From assembly GCF_000236805.1 (NCBI RefSeq), contig NZ_AGFX01000011.1, positions 434,001 through 498,000 of the forward strand: DNA of 64,000 bases, written 5' to 3'. Position numbers and translations under genes: made by a program. The DNA is from Paenibacillus peoriae KCTC 3763 (lineage in GTDB: Bacteria; Bacillota; Bacilli; Paenibacillales; Paenibacillaceae). The notes under the pieces are model-generated. The model did not search any database. It saw nothing but the letters and a program-made list of their open reading frames with translations, and had not been told where the DNA came from. This document shows, piece after piece, positions 44,796 through 53,863 of this stretch (positions within the stretch are counted from its first letter, which is position 1; every line of letters starts with the position of its first letter).

Positions 44796-45752
44796 ATGAA
44801 CTTTCATCAGCTGCACATCTTTTATACGGTCGCGGAGCGGGGGAGTTTCTCGGCGGCGGCACAAGCGCTGCATATGACGCAACCTGCCGTGACCATGCAA
44901 ATTCAGACATTGGAAGATTATTTTGGTACAAAACTGTTGCACCGATCGACTAAAAAAATTGAGCTTTCGGAGGCGGGAGCGACATTACTGCCTTTTGCCA
45001 AAAAAAGCATGGAGCTCATCCGGGAAGCAGACGAGGCAATGTCTGCTTTTACCCACATGCTGGAGGGAAGATTGCATATTGGCGCCAGCCTAACGATTGG
45101 TGAATATATTGTGCCAAGAATGTTAGGGCCGTTTGGTCAGGAGTACCCTCATATACGCATGGCAATGAATGTAATGAATACGACTCAAATTATGGATGAT
45201 ATACTAAAGCATCAGTTGAATTTAGGACTAATCGAGGCCCCGGTCCAGCATCCGGATATTGTGGTGGAGACTGTGATGCAGGACGAGCTGAAACTAATTG
45301 TTCCTTCGGGACATGTACTGGCCAAGGCTAAAAAAGTAGTGCTGGAGGATGTGTTTAAGCATCCTTTTATAGCCAGAGAAAAAGGATCTGGTACACGTCA
45401 GGTCATAGAGGACGGACTGAAAAGTCGTGGTGTGGATGCCTCCCGACTTTCTATCGTTATGGAGATGGGCAGCACTGGAGCGGTCAAATCAGCGGTAGAA
45501 GCTGGACTCGGGATTACAATGCTGTCGCCTTCTTCCGTGAAGCATGAGGTTGCGCTCGGATTGTTGAAAATCGTTAATATTTCAGATATCACTTTCAAAC
45601 GAGAATTTTACGCCATTCATCTGAAGTCGGCGTTGCTGCCGATTCCGGTCGTGACCTTCCTGTCTTATTTGCGTCGTCACGATCAGGGAGGGGACGTGTT
45701 TGGCGACCCGGTGGATGGGCTGGCAGGGATGAAAGAAGAGGAGAACGTGTAA
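44796..45752 (+). CDS. LysR family regulator (CysL/YwfK-like)
   Basis: This 318-residue regulator has the LysR helix-turn-helix (HQLHIFYTVAERGSFSAAAQ, MTQPAVTMQIQTLE) and a C-terminal effector domain with GASLTIGEYIVPRMLG and GSGTRQVIEDGL. The GxTxTxGEY type pattern groups it with CysL/YwfK and CbbR-like regulators that activate sulfur or nitrogen genes. Here it is followed with one-base overlap by a PHP phosphoesterase, so both may act together. AAAGGGTGGT precedes the ATG at 44796. The target is unknown. Confidence 0.87.
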   Translation: MNFHQLHIFYTVAERGSFSAAAQALHMTQPAVTMQIQTLEDYFGTKLLHRSTKKIELSEAGATLLPFAKKSMELIREADEAMSAFTHMLEGRLHIGASLTIGEYIVPRMLGPFGQEYPHIRMAMNVMNTTQIMDDILKHQLNLGLIEAPVQHPDIVVETVMQDELKLIVPSGHVLAKAKKVVLEDVFKHPFIAREKGSGTRQVIEDGLKSRGVDASRLSIVMEMGSTGAVKSAVEAGLGITMLSPSSVKHEVALGLLKIVNISDITFKREFYAIHLKSALLPIPVVTFLSYLRRHDQGGDVFGDPVDGLAGMKEEENV

Positions 45753-46621
45753 TGAAGGAGCAGACCCACTTGAAACGATATGATTTGCATACACATACTC
45801 AAGCATCTGACGGTATGCAGCCACCTGCGGATAATGTGCGCTGGGCTAAGGAAAAAGGGCTGGCGGGTGTGGCCATTACAGACCATGATACGGTGGCTGG
45901 GCTGGAGGAAGCTCTTGAGGAGGGGCGGCGTACGGGAATTACTGTGATACCGGGTGTAGAAATCAGTACACGGGCTAGCGGCAAGGATATTCATATACTT
46001 GGTTATTATATGGATTACCATAATAAAGAGTTTTTGGGGCGGTTGGAAAAGCTGCGTCAGGCGCGGGATACCCGCAATGATTTGATTTTGAGTCGATTGC
46101 GAAGCCTGGGCGTAGATATCACCCTGGAAGAGGTGGTGGCTACGATGGGCAGACCGCTCGCACCGGATGAAAGCATTGGACGTCCGCATATGGCGGATAC
46201 GCTGGTTCAAAAAGGATATGCGAAGGACATGCGGGATGCGTTCGACCGTTATTTGGCAGAGGGGGCGCCCGGCTACGTGTCTGTGCCCCGTGTAGAACCT
46301 GCGGAGGCTATAAGCTGGATTCGTGAAGCAGGAGGAGTCCCTGTGGTCGCCCACCCCGGGTTGTACGGGGATGATGGACTGGTTCGCTCCATTATAGAGC
46401 AGGCGAAGCCTGCGGGGCTGGAGGTGCGACATTCGGACCATGACGCTGCGGCCGAGAAACGATATGCAGCAATGGTGGCGCACTACGGACTTATCGCGAC
46501 TGGCGGATCGGATTTTCACGGTGCACGCCAAGGTGTTATTTTCCACGGTGATCTGGGCAGTCGCAGTGTGAATGATCAGGTTGTCGAGGACTTGAGGAAG
46601 GCTGCCGCTGAACAAAAGTAA
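45752..46621 (+). CDS. PHP-domain phosphoesterase (TrpH/YciV/RNase AM-like)
   Basis: This 289-residue protein has the PHP metal motifs: DLHTHTQASDG near the N terminus, ITDHDTVAGLEEAL, VIPGVEIST, GGVPVVAHPGLY, and a final GGSDFHG. It matches the TrpH/YciV group, which hydrolyses 3',5'-nucleoside bisphosphates and trims short RNA 5' ends (RNase AM). The ATG overlaps the LysR stop by one base (TAATG), implying translational coupling. A strong terminator follows. Confidence 0.9.
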   Translation: MKEQTHLKRYDLHTHTQASDGMQPPADNVRWAKEKGLAGVAITDHDTVAGLEEALEEGRRTGITVIPGVEISTRASGKDIHILGYYMDYHNKEFLGRLEKLRQARDTRNDLILSRLRSLGVDITLEEVVATMGRPLAPDESIGRPHMADTLVQKGYAKDMRDAFDRYLAEGAPGYVSVPRVEPAEAISWIREAGGVPVVAHPGLYGDDGLVRSIIEQAKPAGLEVRHSDHDAAAEKRYAAMVAHYGLIATGGSDFHGARQGVIFHGDLGSRSVNDQVVEDLRKAAAEQK

Positions 46622-46624
46622 AGG

Positions 46625-46688
46625 AAAAGCCCCTGCCTTATGATGGGAACACACATGAAGTGCACCCGACATAAGACAAGGGGCTTTC
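46625..46688. terminator. Long terminator hairpin between PHP gene and rqcH
   Basis: AAAGCCCCT-GCCTTAT pairs with ATAAG-CAAGGGGCTTT around a larger loop. Confidence 0.75.
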
Positions 46689-46767
46689 GTATTATCAGGT
46701 TAGCCAGTAATTGCTGGTTGGCCTATTTTTTTTGGCTGTTTTACCGATGGCGGTAGCCTGGAGAACG

Positions 46768-48513
46768 CTAGCCGTTTTTAATGCGGTTGGGCAGCGATTT
46801 GACCAGCTCTTCATCTGGGGTGATAAAGAGTGTACGCTGATGATCATAGATGACAAAGCCCGGTTTGGCTCCGCTGGGTTTGCGCACATGCCGAATCAGG
46901 GTGGCGTCTACAGGCACGCTGCTGGACTGCTTGGCCTGGCTAAAGTAGGCAGCGAGCTGAGCTGCCTCCTCCAATGTGGCATCCCCGAATTGCTCAGCAC
47001 GAATAACAACGTGTGAACCAGGAATATCCTTTGTATGCAGCCAGGTGTCATTGGGTCCGGCCAGTCGGTTGGTGACATATTCATTCTGCAGGTTGTTTTT
47101 GCCGACCAGTAGCTCAATGCCCTCAGATGACGTATACACGTGCAAGGTGGGACGGTCGTTTTTCTTCTTTTTCTTCCCTTTTTTGACCCGGTCTCTAAGA
47201 TAGCCCTGTTGTACCAGTTCTTCACGTATTTCCTCAATGTCGTTCATGGAGGCATGGGCTAACTGCTGAAGCAGATTGTCCATATATTTGATTTCTTCGT
47301 GCGTTTTCTCCAATTGTTCGTCTATGACAGCCAGACTGTTTTTAAATTTGTTGTACTTTTTAAAATAACGCTGCGCATTATCCGATGGGCCCAGTAACGG
47401 GTCAAGCGGGATCGTTAGCTGACGCTGTTCCTCATCATAAAAATTGGTAAGATTCACTTCTTTGTCGCCCTTTTTTACTTCATGCAGCGAAGCGAACAGC
47501 AGCTCACCGTAAATGCGAAATTGATCGGCATCTTCCGCCTCGGCTAAATCCTGATGGAGATAGTCGAGTTTTTTCACATTTTTGCTTCGCTCATTTTGCA
47601 GAAAACGCAGCAGGTCGCTAACCTTTTGCTTGACCGTGTCCCTTTCTGCTTTTTCACCGAAAAAATCCTCCATGCATTTACTTATCGTAGCGTATTCCTT
47701 GCGCTCTCCCTGAATCAATGTAAGAGGAACGACTGAAAATATTGCCTTTTCCTGTGCGTTCAAGCCGGATACTGGCTGAAAACGATGATTCCGCACGTCA
47801 TCCATCATGTGACTGAATGTACTCCATAGACGACGATGATCGTCGTCAGATGCTTGGTTGGATACTCGGGTCAGTATTTCCTCGGCGATGAGGGGACTGA
47901 GTCCGGTAAAAGTATTTACGATCCAGCGTTTGGGTACTTCTCCCGCTTCCATAGCTGTTTGATATGAGGAGGTGAAGGAGGCTTCTTCCGTTTCCAGCGG
48001 GTTCAGCTTGTTTTGTTCAGGAGGCTCCGTGTATTGAAAGCCGGGCATAATGACCCGATAGCTGCTAATCGATGGTGTGACATGATGGATGCCGTCCAAT
48101 ATAACGCCTGTTTCCGGGTCGAGCAAAATAATGTTGCTATGCCTGCCCATCAGCTCAATGATAATCCGCTTGAGTGAAATATCACCAAGCTCGTCGCGCT
48201 GACGCACATCCATGTGAATAATGCGTTCCATGCCCACCTGAGTAATGTTCTCGATGATACCTCCTTCACAATGCTTGCGAAGCAGCATACAAAACATAGG
48301 CGCTTCTGTCGGATTGAGAAAGTTTTGCTCTGTAAAATGTACACGCGGAAATGTCGGATTAGCCGACAGCAGCAGTTTTATGCTTCCGCCTTGTGCCCGC
48401 ATATTCAGCACCATATCGTGATCGTTTGGCTGATGTATTTTGTTAATGCGCCCGCCACGGATGCTTTGCAACTCGTGTACGATAGCGCGGGTTACGATTC
48501 CGTCCAATGCCAT
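46768..48513 (-). CDS. rqcH: RqcH, ribosome-associated quality control factor (NFACT; YloA)
   Basis: This 581-residue protein matches Bacillus RqcH (YloA, fibronectin-binding-like). It has an NFACT-N domain (ALDGIVTRAIVHELQSI, LLLSANPTFPRVHFT, MFCMLLRKHCEGG), coiled-coil helices (~330-450) and a C-terminal NFACT-R domain (WLHTKDIPGSHVVI). RqcH binds stalled 50S subunits with tRNA-Ala and adds alanine tails. The conserved DR pair at residues 97/98 in Bacillus appears here as Glu96-Arg97. AAAGGAG precedes the ATG at 48513, so a 51-residue in-frame extension is rejected. It is divergent from yloB, as neighbours in Bacillus. Confidence 0.92.
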   Translation of the reverse strand: MALDGIVTRAIVHELQSIRGGRINKIHQPNDHDMVLNMRAQGGSIKLLLSANPTFPRVHFTEQNFLNPTEAPMFCMLLRKHCEGGIIENITQVGMERIIHMDVRQRDELGDISLKRIIIELMGRHSNIILLDPETGVILDGIHHVTPSISSYRVIMPGFQYTEPPEQNKLNPLETEEASFTSSYQTAMEAGEVPKRWIVNTFTGLSPLIAEEILTRVSNQASDDDHRRLWSTFSHMMDDVRNHRFQPVSGLNAQEKAIFSVVPLTLIQGERKEYATISKCMEDFFGEKAERDTVKQKVSDLLRFLQNERSKNVKKLDYLHQDLAEAEDADQFRIYGELLFASLHEVKKGDKEVNLTNFYDEEQRQLTIPLDPLLGPSDNAQRYFKKYNKFKNSLAVIDEQLEKTHEEIKYMDNLLQQLAHASMNDIEEIREELVQQGYLRDRVKKGKKKKKNDRPTLHVYTSSEGIELLVGKNNLQNEYVTNRLAGPNDTWLHTKDIPGSHVVIRAEQFGDATLEEAAQLAAYFSQAKQSSSVPVDATLIRHVRKPSGAKPGFVIYDHQRTLFITPDEELVKSLPNRIKNG

Positions 48514-48742
48514 AATGTATGTTCTCCTTTGAAGCCAATATATTTTCGCCTTCCTACTATGATACATAAATTTGGGACAAAACTTAAGCGGCTTTGTGAT
48601 ATTTCGGGTCCTGTCCGAATAGATTGAATCAAGAAAGTCTGTCCAGCTTATCAGCATTCGCGGCACAAAATGTAATAACGGACAGCCATCCTAGGCACAA
48701 CCGACGGAAACGGACTATCTGACCGGGAGGGAATTGGGGAGT
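48514..48742. other. Divergent promoter region, rqcH and yloB
   Basis: About 230 bases carrying two divergent promoters. I see no clear -35/-10 pair or structured RNA to report. Confidence 0.4.
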
Positions 48743-51541
48743 ATGGAACAAGCACATTGGCACCAATTAAGCAATGAACAGCTTTCAACAAGTCTGGAAG
48801 TCGACCCGAAGCAGGGTCTTTCGGAGGAACAGCTTGCGCAGCGGAGAGAAGGGGCGGGATGGAATGAACTGAGCGAGGGGAAGCGTGTTTCGGCGCTCCT
48901 GATGCTGCTCAACCAGTTTAAGGATTTTATGATGCTCATCCTGATGGGGGCTACCCTGATCTCCGGTCTGCTCGGTGAATATTTGGACGCGGTTACCATT
49001 ATTGCTATTGTGGTGTTGAATGGAATTCTTGGCTTTGTGCAGGAATTTAAAGCAGAACGTTCGCTGCGGGCTTTGAGACAGCTGTCAGCTCCAACTGCCA
49101 AAGTGCTGCGGGGCGGCAAACGGGTACAGATTCAAGCCAGAGAGCTGGTGCCGGGTGATATCGTCCTCCTGGAAAGTGGTGATCGTATTCCCGCAGATGT
49201 GAGGTGGCTGAGTACGAACGGCTGTGATGTGGAGGAATCCGCCCTGACCGGTGAATCGGTTCCGGTGAGTAAGCATTGCCGTCCTATTCATGCTGCGGAG
49301 GTGCCGCTTGGGGACCAAAAAAACATCGGATTCATGGGTACGATGATGACCAGAGGTACTGCACAGGGCATTGTTATTCGTACAGGCATGAGCACTGAAA
49401 TGGGCAAAATTGCAGACCTGATCGAAAATACAGAGTCGCAGGAGACACCGTTGCAGCACAGGTTGGAGCAATTGGGGAAAATATTGATCATCGTAGCGCT
49501 GGCGCTAACGGTGCTCGTGGTCGTAGCTGGCATATTGCATGGTCAGCCAGCCATGAGCATGTTCCTGGCCGGCGTGAGCTTGGCTGTGGCAGCTATACCA
49601 GAAGGGCTGCCCGCGATTGTAACCATTGCACTCGCTTTGGGAGTACAGCGTATGATCAAACGCAAGGCAATTGTGCGCAAGCTGCCTTCCGTTGAGACGC
49701 TCGGGTGCGCGTCTGTCATTTGCTCCGATAAAACCGGTACGCTGACCCAAAATAAAATGACGGTCACCAAGCTATGGCTGGATGGTCGTTTCTGGGGAGT
49801 TACGGGGGAGGGCTATGATCCACACGGTCATATTATGGACAGGGACCTTCCTGCCGACCTGAAAAACGGACAATCATTGCGTAGACTGCTGCAAGCCAGT
49901 GTACTTTGTAACAATGCAGAAATTGTTCAAGTCGACATCGATGAGCTGCGCGCGAGAAAAAAGAGCAAAGAACCAATACCGTCTGCTGTATGGGAGCTGA
50001 AGGGCGACCCGACCGAGGGGGCGCTGGTCACGTTAGCTGCCAAGGGTGGAGTCACCCGACAAGCCTTGTATGAACTGTACACACGGGAACGCGAATTTCC
50101 TTTTGACTCGGAACGGAAGCGGATGTCGGTGCTTGTGCGCCATCAGGGAGGGCATATCGTCTTTGCCAAAGGTGCGCCGGATGTGCTGCTCGGCCAGTGT
50201 TCTTACATTTTATGGGAAGGTAATGTCGTTCCCTTGACAGGCACGCTGCGGCAAAAGGTACTGGTAGCCAACGAAGGGATGGCCTCAGAGGCGCTGCGTG
50301 TACTTGGGGTCGCATACCGCGATATCCGCTCCCATGAACATGTCTCTACCACCGAGGAGGCTGAGGCCCAACTGATCTTTATCGGCTTGACGGGCATGAT
50401 TGATCCGCCGCGCCGCGAGGTTCGCGAGGCGATCAGCAAGTGCCGCCGTGCGGGTATTCGCACTGTGATGATTACGGGGGATCATGGCACAACTGCCGAG
50501 GCCATAGCCCAGCAGTTGGGTATTTTCCAGCGTGACTCACGTGTGCTGGCAGGACAGCAGCTGTCTACGATGGATGATGCAGCGCTGGATAATGTCGTCG
50601 ACTCCGTCTCCGTGTATGCGCGCGTGTCGCCGGAGCATAAGCTGCGGATTGTCAAGTCGCTGCAAAGACGCGGACATGTCGTAGCGATGACCGGCGATGG
50701 CGTGAATGACGCACCGGCGATCAAGGCGTCGGATATCGGCATCGCAATGGGTATCACGGGAACCGATGTGACCAAAGAAGCAGCTGCGCTTGTACTGAGC
50801 GACGATAATTTCTCGACGATTGTGGCGGCGATTGAGGAAGGGCGGAATATTTACGAAAATATCCGTAAATTTATCCGTTATCTGCTCGCCTCCAACGTGG
50901 GTGAAATTTTGACGATGTTTTTCGCGATGATGGCAGGACTACCGCTGCCGCTGCTTCCGATCCAGATTTTATGGGTCAATCTGGTAACGGATGGCCTTCC
51001 AGCGATGGCTTTGGGTGTGGATCAGCCGGAAAAGGATCTCATGGAGCATAAGCCGCGCGGCGCAAAGGAAAATATTTTTGCCCGTCGATTGGGCTGGAAA
51101 ATCATTAGTCGCGGACTGTTGATCGGCTTATGTACGCTTGCTGCCTTCTGGCTGACATTACGCATCGCGCCCGATAACGCAGGACAATTGATCAAAGCGC
51201 AGTCGGTTGCCTTTGCCACCCTGGTACTGGCGCAGTTAATTCATGTATTCGATTGCCGCAGTTCACGTTCTATTTTCCACCGCAATCCGTTTCAAAACAG
51301 CTATCTCGTACTTGCCGTGCTGTCATCCATCGTACTGATGCTGGTGGTTATGTACGTACCCGTGCTGCAACCTATTTTCAAAACGGTGCCGCTCGGCTTG
51401 CGTGAGTGGGCACTGTCCATCGTCGCAGCCGGGATTCCGACTTTCCTGATGGGAGCGGGAAGCGTATGGGGCGGTAGACGCAACCGTCACCGTGGTGGAA
51501 ATACCCGCTTTTCGACGGGGCGTACGAAGTTTTCAGCCTAG
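48743..51541 (+). CDS. yloB: P-type Ca2+-transporting ATPase (YloB-like)
   Basis: This 932-residue SERCA-like P2A pump has an N-terminal cation ATPase domain (QLSTSLEVDPKQGLSEEQLAQRR), TGES, the ion-binding membrane motif IPEGLPAI, the phosphorylation site SDKTGTLTQNK, the nucleotide domain KGDPTEGAL and FAKGAP, the hinge TGDGVNDAPAIK, and C-terminal membrane helices. Bacillus YloB, a calcium ATPase expressed in sporulation, is its neighbour there too. The start is ATG 48743; an in-frame TTG at 48734 is possible since GGGAGG lies at 48725-48730. The C-terminal ~25 residues are basic and Arg-rich. Confidence 0.93.
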   Translation: MEQAHWHQLSNEQLSTSLEVDPKQGLSEEQLAQRREGAGWNELSEGKRVSALLMLLNQFKDFMMLILMGATLISGLLGEYLDAVTIIAIVVLNGILGFVQEFKAERSLRALRQLSAPTAKVLRGGKRVQIQARELVPGDIVLLESGDRIPADVRWLSTNGCDVEESALTGESVPVSKHCRPIHAAEVPLGDQKNIGFMGTMMTRGTAQGIVIRTGMSTEMGKIADLIENTESQETPLQHRLEQLGKILIIVALALTVLVVVAGILHGQPAMSMFLAGVSLAVAAIPEGLPAIVTIALALGVQRMIKRKAIVRKLPSVETLGCASVICSDKTGTLTQNKMTVTKLWLDGRFWGVTGEGYDPHGHIMDRDLPADLKNGQSLRRLLQASVLCNNAEIVQVDIDELRARKKSKEPIPSAVWELKGDPTEGALVTLAAKGGVTRQALYELYTREREFPFDSERKRMSVLVRHQGGHIVFAKGAPDVLLGQCSYILWEGNVVPLTGTLRQKVLVANEGMASEALRVLGVAYRDIRSHEHVSTTEEAEAQLIFIGLTGMIDPPRREVREAISKCRRAGIRTVMITGDHGTTAEAIAQQLGIFQRDSRVLAGQQLSTMDDAALDNVVDSVSVYARVSPEHKLRIVKSLQRRGHVVAMTGDGVNDAPAIKASDIGIAMGITGTDVTKEAAALVLSDDNFSTIVAAIEEGRNIYENIRKFIRYLLASNVGEILTMFFAMMAGLPLPLLPIQILWVNLVTDGLPAMALGVDQPEKDLMEHKPRGAKENIFARRLGWKIISRGLLIGLCTLAAFWLTLRIAPDNAGQLIKAQSVAFATLVLAQLIHVFDCRSSRSIFHRNPFQNSYLVLAVLSSIVLMLVVMYVPVLQPIFKTVPLGLREWALSIVAAGIPTFLMGAGSVWGGRRNRHRGGNTRFSTGRTKFSA

Positions 51542-51651
51542 TATTTAGGTCAGGTATCATCACATGGCTTTCCCGCTCTTGCCCTGTATGCTATTATGGA
51601 AATAAAGCTTTATGAGGAGCATGAGATCAGCAGCAACGGCGGAGGGAAGCT

Positions 51652-52485
51652 ATGGAATTCACAAAAATGCACGGCTTGGGTAATGATTTTATCGTTTGGT
51701 TTGGGCATCAGGAATTGCCGTCTGACGCTTCAGAATTGGCTGTTCGGCTATGTGACCGACATTTTGGTGTTGGCGCTGACGGTCTGGTATATATATTGCC
51801 TTCAGAAAAAGCTGATTTTCGCATGCGCATCATTAATTCAGACGGATCAGAGGCAGAGCAATGCGGCAATGCTATCCGCTGCGCAGCCAAATATGTATAT
51901 GACCGCAAGCATATCAGTCGTGAGCGGATTACGATCGAAACGCTGGGTGCAGGTGTGCAGCAGGTCGAATTGACTGTAGAGAACGGACTTGTACGTTTGG
52001 TAAAGGTAGACATGGGAGAGCCGATCCTGGAGGGTTTGAAAATTCCGGCTACGCTGGATCTGGATCGTGTAATTCATGAGCCCATCGAAGCTGGAGGAAG
52101 CGGGTTTCGTTTTACGGCTGTATCCATGGGCAATCCCCATTGTGTCATTTATGTTGAAGATGCGCCTAGCTTTGAACTTGCGGCCTGGGGACCTAAGCTG
52201 GAAAGCCATCCGCTATTCCCTAAAAAAACAAATGTTGAGTTTGCTACGGTGCGAAGTCGGGATCACATAGAGATGAGAGTATGGGAACGGGGAGCTGGGC
52301 CTACGCTAGCTTGCGGTACCGGGGCCTGTGCCACGCTTGTGGCTTCTGTACTTAACGGCTATAGTGACCGACGCGCCATTGTTAGTCTAAAGGGCGGCGA
52401 TCTGGATATTGAATGGAACGAGGACGATAATCACGTGTATATGACGGGCCCGGCTGAAATTGTGTATGATGGTCGATTATCCTGA
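51652..52485 (+). CDS. dapF: Diaminopimelate epimerase
   Basis: This 277-residue protein has the two catalytic cysteine motifs EQCGNAIRC (~residue 73) and ACGTGACA (~220), the start MEFTKMHGLGNDFIV, SMGNPHCVIYV and TNVEFATV. It interconverts LL- and meso-diaminopimelate for peptidoglycan and lysine. It lies 110 bases after yloB, and dapF is not in this place in Bacillus. GGAGGGAAG precedes the ATG. A terminator follows. Confidence 0.96.
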   Translation: MEFTKMHGLGNDFIVWFGHQELPSDASELAVRLCDRHFGVGADGLVYILPSEKADFRMRIINSDGSEAEQCGNAIRCAAKYVYDRKHISRERITIETLGAGVQQVELTVENGLVRLVKVDMGEPILEGLKIPATLDLDRVIHEPIEAGGSGFRFTAVSMGNPHCVIYVEDAPSFELAAWGPKLESHPLFPKKTNVEFATVRSRDHIEMRVWERGAGPTLACGTGACATLVASVLNGYSDRRAIVSLKGGDLDIEWNEDDNHVYMTGPAEIVYDGRLS

Positions 52486-52570
52486 TATCCATGTAATATG
52501 GAAAAATAGCGTGTATTTGGTTTAGAATTCAGGATTTTGCAACATCCTCAATCGTATAAAAATGAGTGAC

Positions 52571-52598
52571 AAGGAGATCTCGAGGGGTCTCCTTTTTT
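52571..52598 (+). terminator. Intrinsic terminator of dapF
   Basis: AAGGAGA pairs with TCTCCTT, followed by T. Confidence 0.75.
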
Positions 52599-52682
52599 GG
52601 TATTTAGCAACATTCTGTCTGTTTTTGACGTCTAAACGATGTATAATAAACAAATGAGAAAACAATAAGGAGGCCGTTCATA

Positions 52683-53708
52683 GTGCGGAAATTTCGTTGG
52701 ATTTCAGCAGTTGCAGCCCTCATATTTGTAGTCACCGCCCTTCCGGCCCAAGCCGCTACCCTCCCTGCTGCTGTGGACACGACGAGCAAGCAGGTCGGCT
52801 CGCTAACCCCAACTGTCGTGAACCGGCTGGAAAAGGCAGTACAGGAACTGATCGGTACGAAAACGCCATTTCAATTTGACGATGTGACGGATATGGGTAA
52901 AACCTGGATTGTCGAAGGCGAGCTGGAGGACGGTACAGCTACGTTCCAAACAGAATATAATAAGGAAAAGAATAGAGTGGATTCTACCACCGTACGGTAT
53001 AAAATAAGCAGCATGGACAAGGCGCTGGAAGCGCCAGTTAAGACTAAAGTGCTGAACAGTGCCAAAGCGTTTGACCCCAAGCGTTCCATGCAATTTGAGG
53101 CTTTCTGGCGGGTTAAATCTCCTTACCAGTCCAACATGCCTTCGAATTACTGGGTATTTTGGGGGGCAGGAGAAAAGGCGTCCTCATTGTACGTTGATGT
53201 GGATCGAGGTAACAGTATAACCATAAATGCAGACTACCCGCTGAAGCAGGTGGACCCTGTGTTGCTGAGCCGTGCAACGAACACTTTTAAGCGTGTTAGT
53301 GGTCAGCGAATTACCGTACAGCATGCTTCGCGCTTCAAGGATGAGGCAAAGGGGCTTTCTTATTGGTCGTTCGAGGACGCAAACGAGTCGAGTGAGGTCA
53401 AAATCGGCACGGCGACCGGCAAAGTGCTGGCTGTATCCACCTATGGGGCAGACTGGAATGATGATACAGATTTCAAAAAATCATTTGCCAATCCCAAATA
53501 TACTGCCTCAGAAGCTTTGAAACTGGTCAAGCCCAAGGTTCAGCTCTTGTTTAATATCAATTTGTCTGGCTATAATGTGGGGATTCAAGGAAATCAGTAT
53601 ACATTTTCCAAAAAGCAAAAGGGAACGACTTCTATTGTAGCTAAGGTGAATAAAAAAGGAGCTTTTTACACGTTCTCCCTTCATGCTGCAGATGGGAAAA
53701 TGCAATAA
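52683..53708 (+). CDS. Secreted protein of unknown function (possibly PepSY/YcdB-like)
   Basis: A GTG start at 52683 follows AAGGAGGCC. The 341-residue product has a signal peptide (FRWISAVAALIFVVTALPAQA, probable cleavage after AQA) and a mature part with alternating strands and repeats of a Tyr/Trp/Phe-containing pattern (YNKEKNRVDSTTVRYKI; FWRVKSPYQSNMPSNYWVFWG; YADYPLKQVD-like). It recalls Paenibacillus YcdB/PepSY-type exported proteins but I cannot assign it. No transmembrane helix follows the signal. Flanking terminators make it a single gene. Confidence 0.7.
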   Translation: MRKFRWISAVAALIFVVTALPAQAATLPAAVDTTSKQVGSLTPTVVNRLEKAVQELIGTKTPFQFDDVTDMGKTWIVEGELEDGTATFQTEYNKEKNRVDSTTVRYKISSMDKALEAPVKTKVLNSAKAFDPKRSMQFEAFWRVKSPYQSNMPSNYWVFWGAGEKASSLYVDVDRGNSITINADYPLKQVDPVLLSRATNTFKRVSGQRITVQHASRFKDEAKGLSYWSFEDANESSEVKIGTATGKVLAVSTYGADWNDDTDFKKSFANPKYTASEALKLVKPKVQLLFNINLSGYNVGIQGNQYTFSKKQKGTTSIVAKVNKKGAFYTFSLHAADGKMQ

Positions 53709-53735
53709 GTATAGTATAAAATAACAATAATATGT

Positions 53736-53788
53736 CAAGCTGCTCCACTCCTGGTGACATCATTTTGGGGAGTGAGGCGGCTTTTTTT
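53736..53788 (+). terminator. Intrinsic terminator after the secreted-protein gene
   Basis: AAGCTGCTCCACTCC pairs with GGAGTGAGGCGGCTT, followed by seven T. Confidence 0.85.
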
Positions 53789-53863
53789 GTTTTTTGGCTT
53801 ATGTTTGCAGTCGCTTTTATGTTACATTAATATGAAAATAAACAGTGGGGTGGAGCGGAGGAC

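Noticed and set aside
45683-46672. A 329-codon open frame on the minus strand
   Set aside because: It is antisense to the PHP phosphoesterase, whose zinc motifs make that the real gene.
53709-53863. SAM riboswitch before yitJ
   Set aside because: Bacillus yitJ has one, but only a terminator and about 75 bases remain here, too short for the S-box structure.
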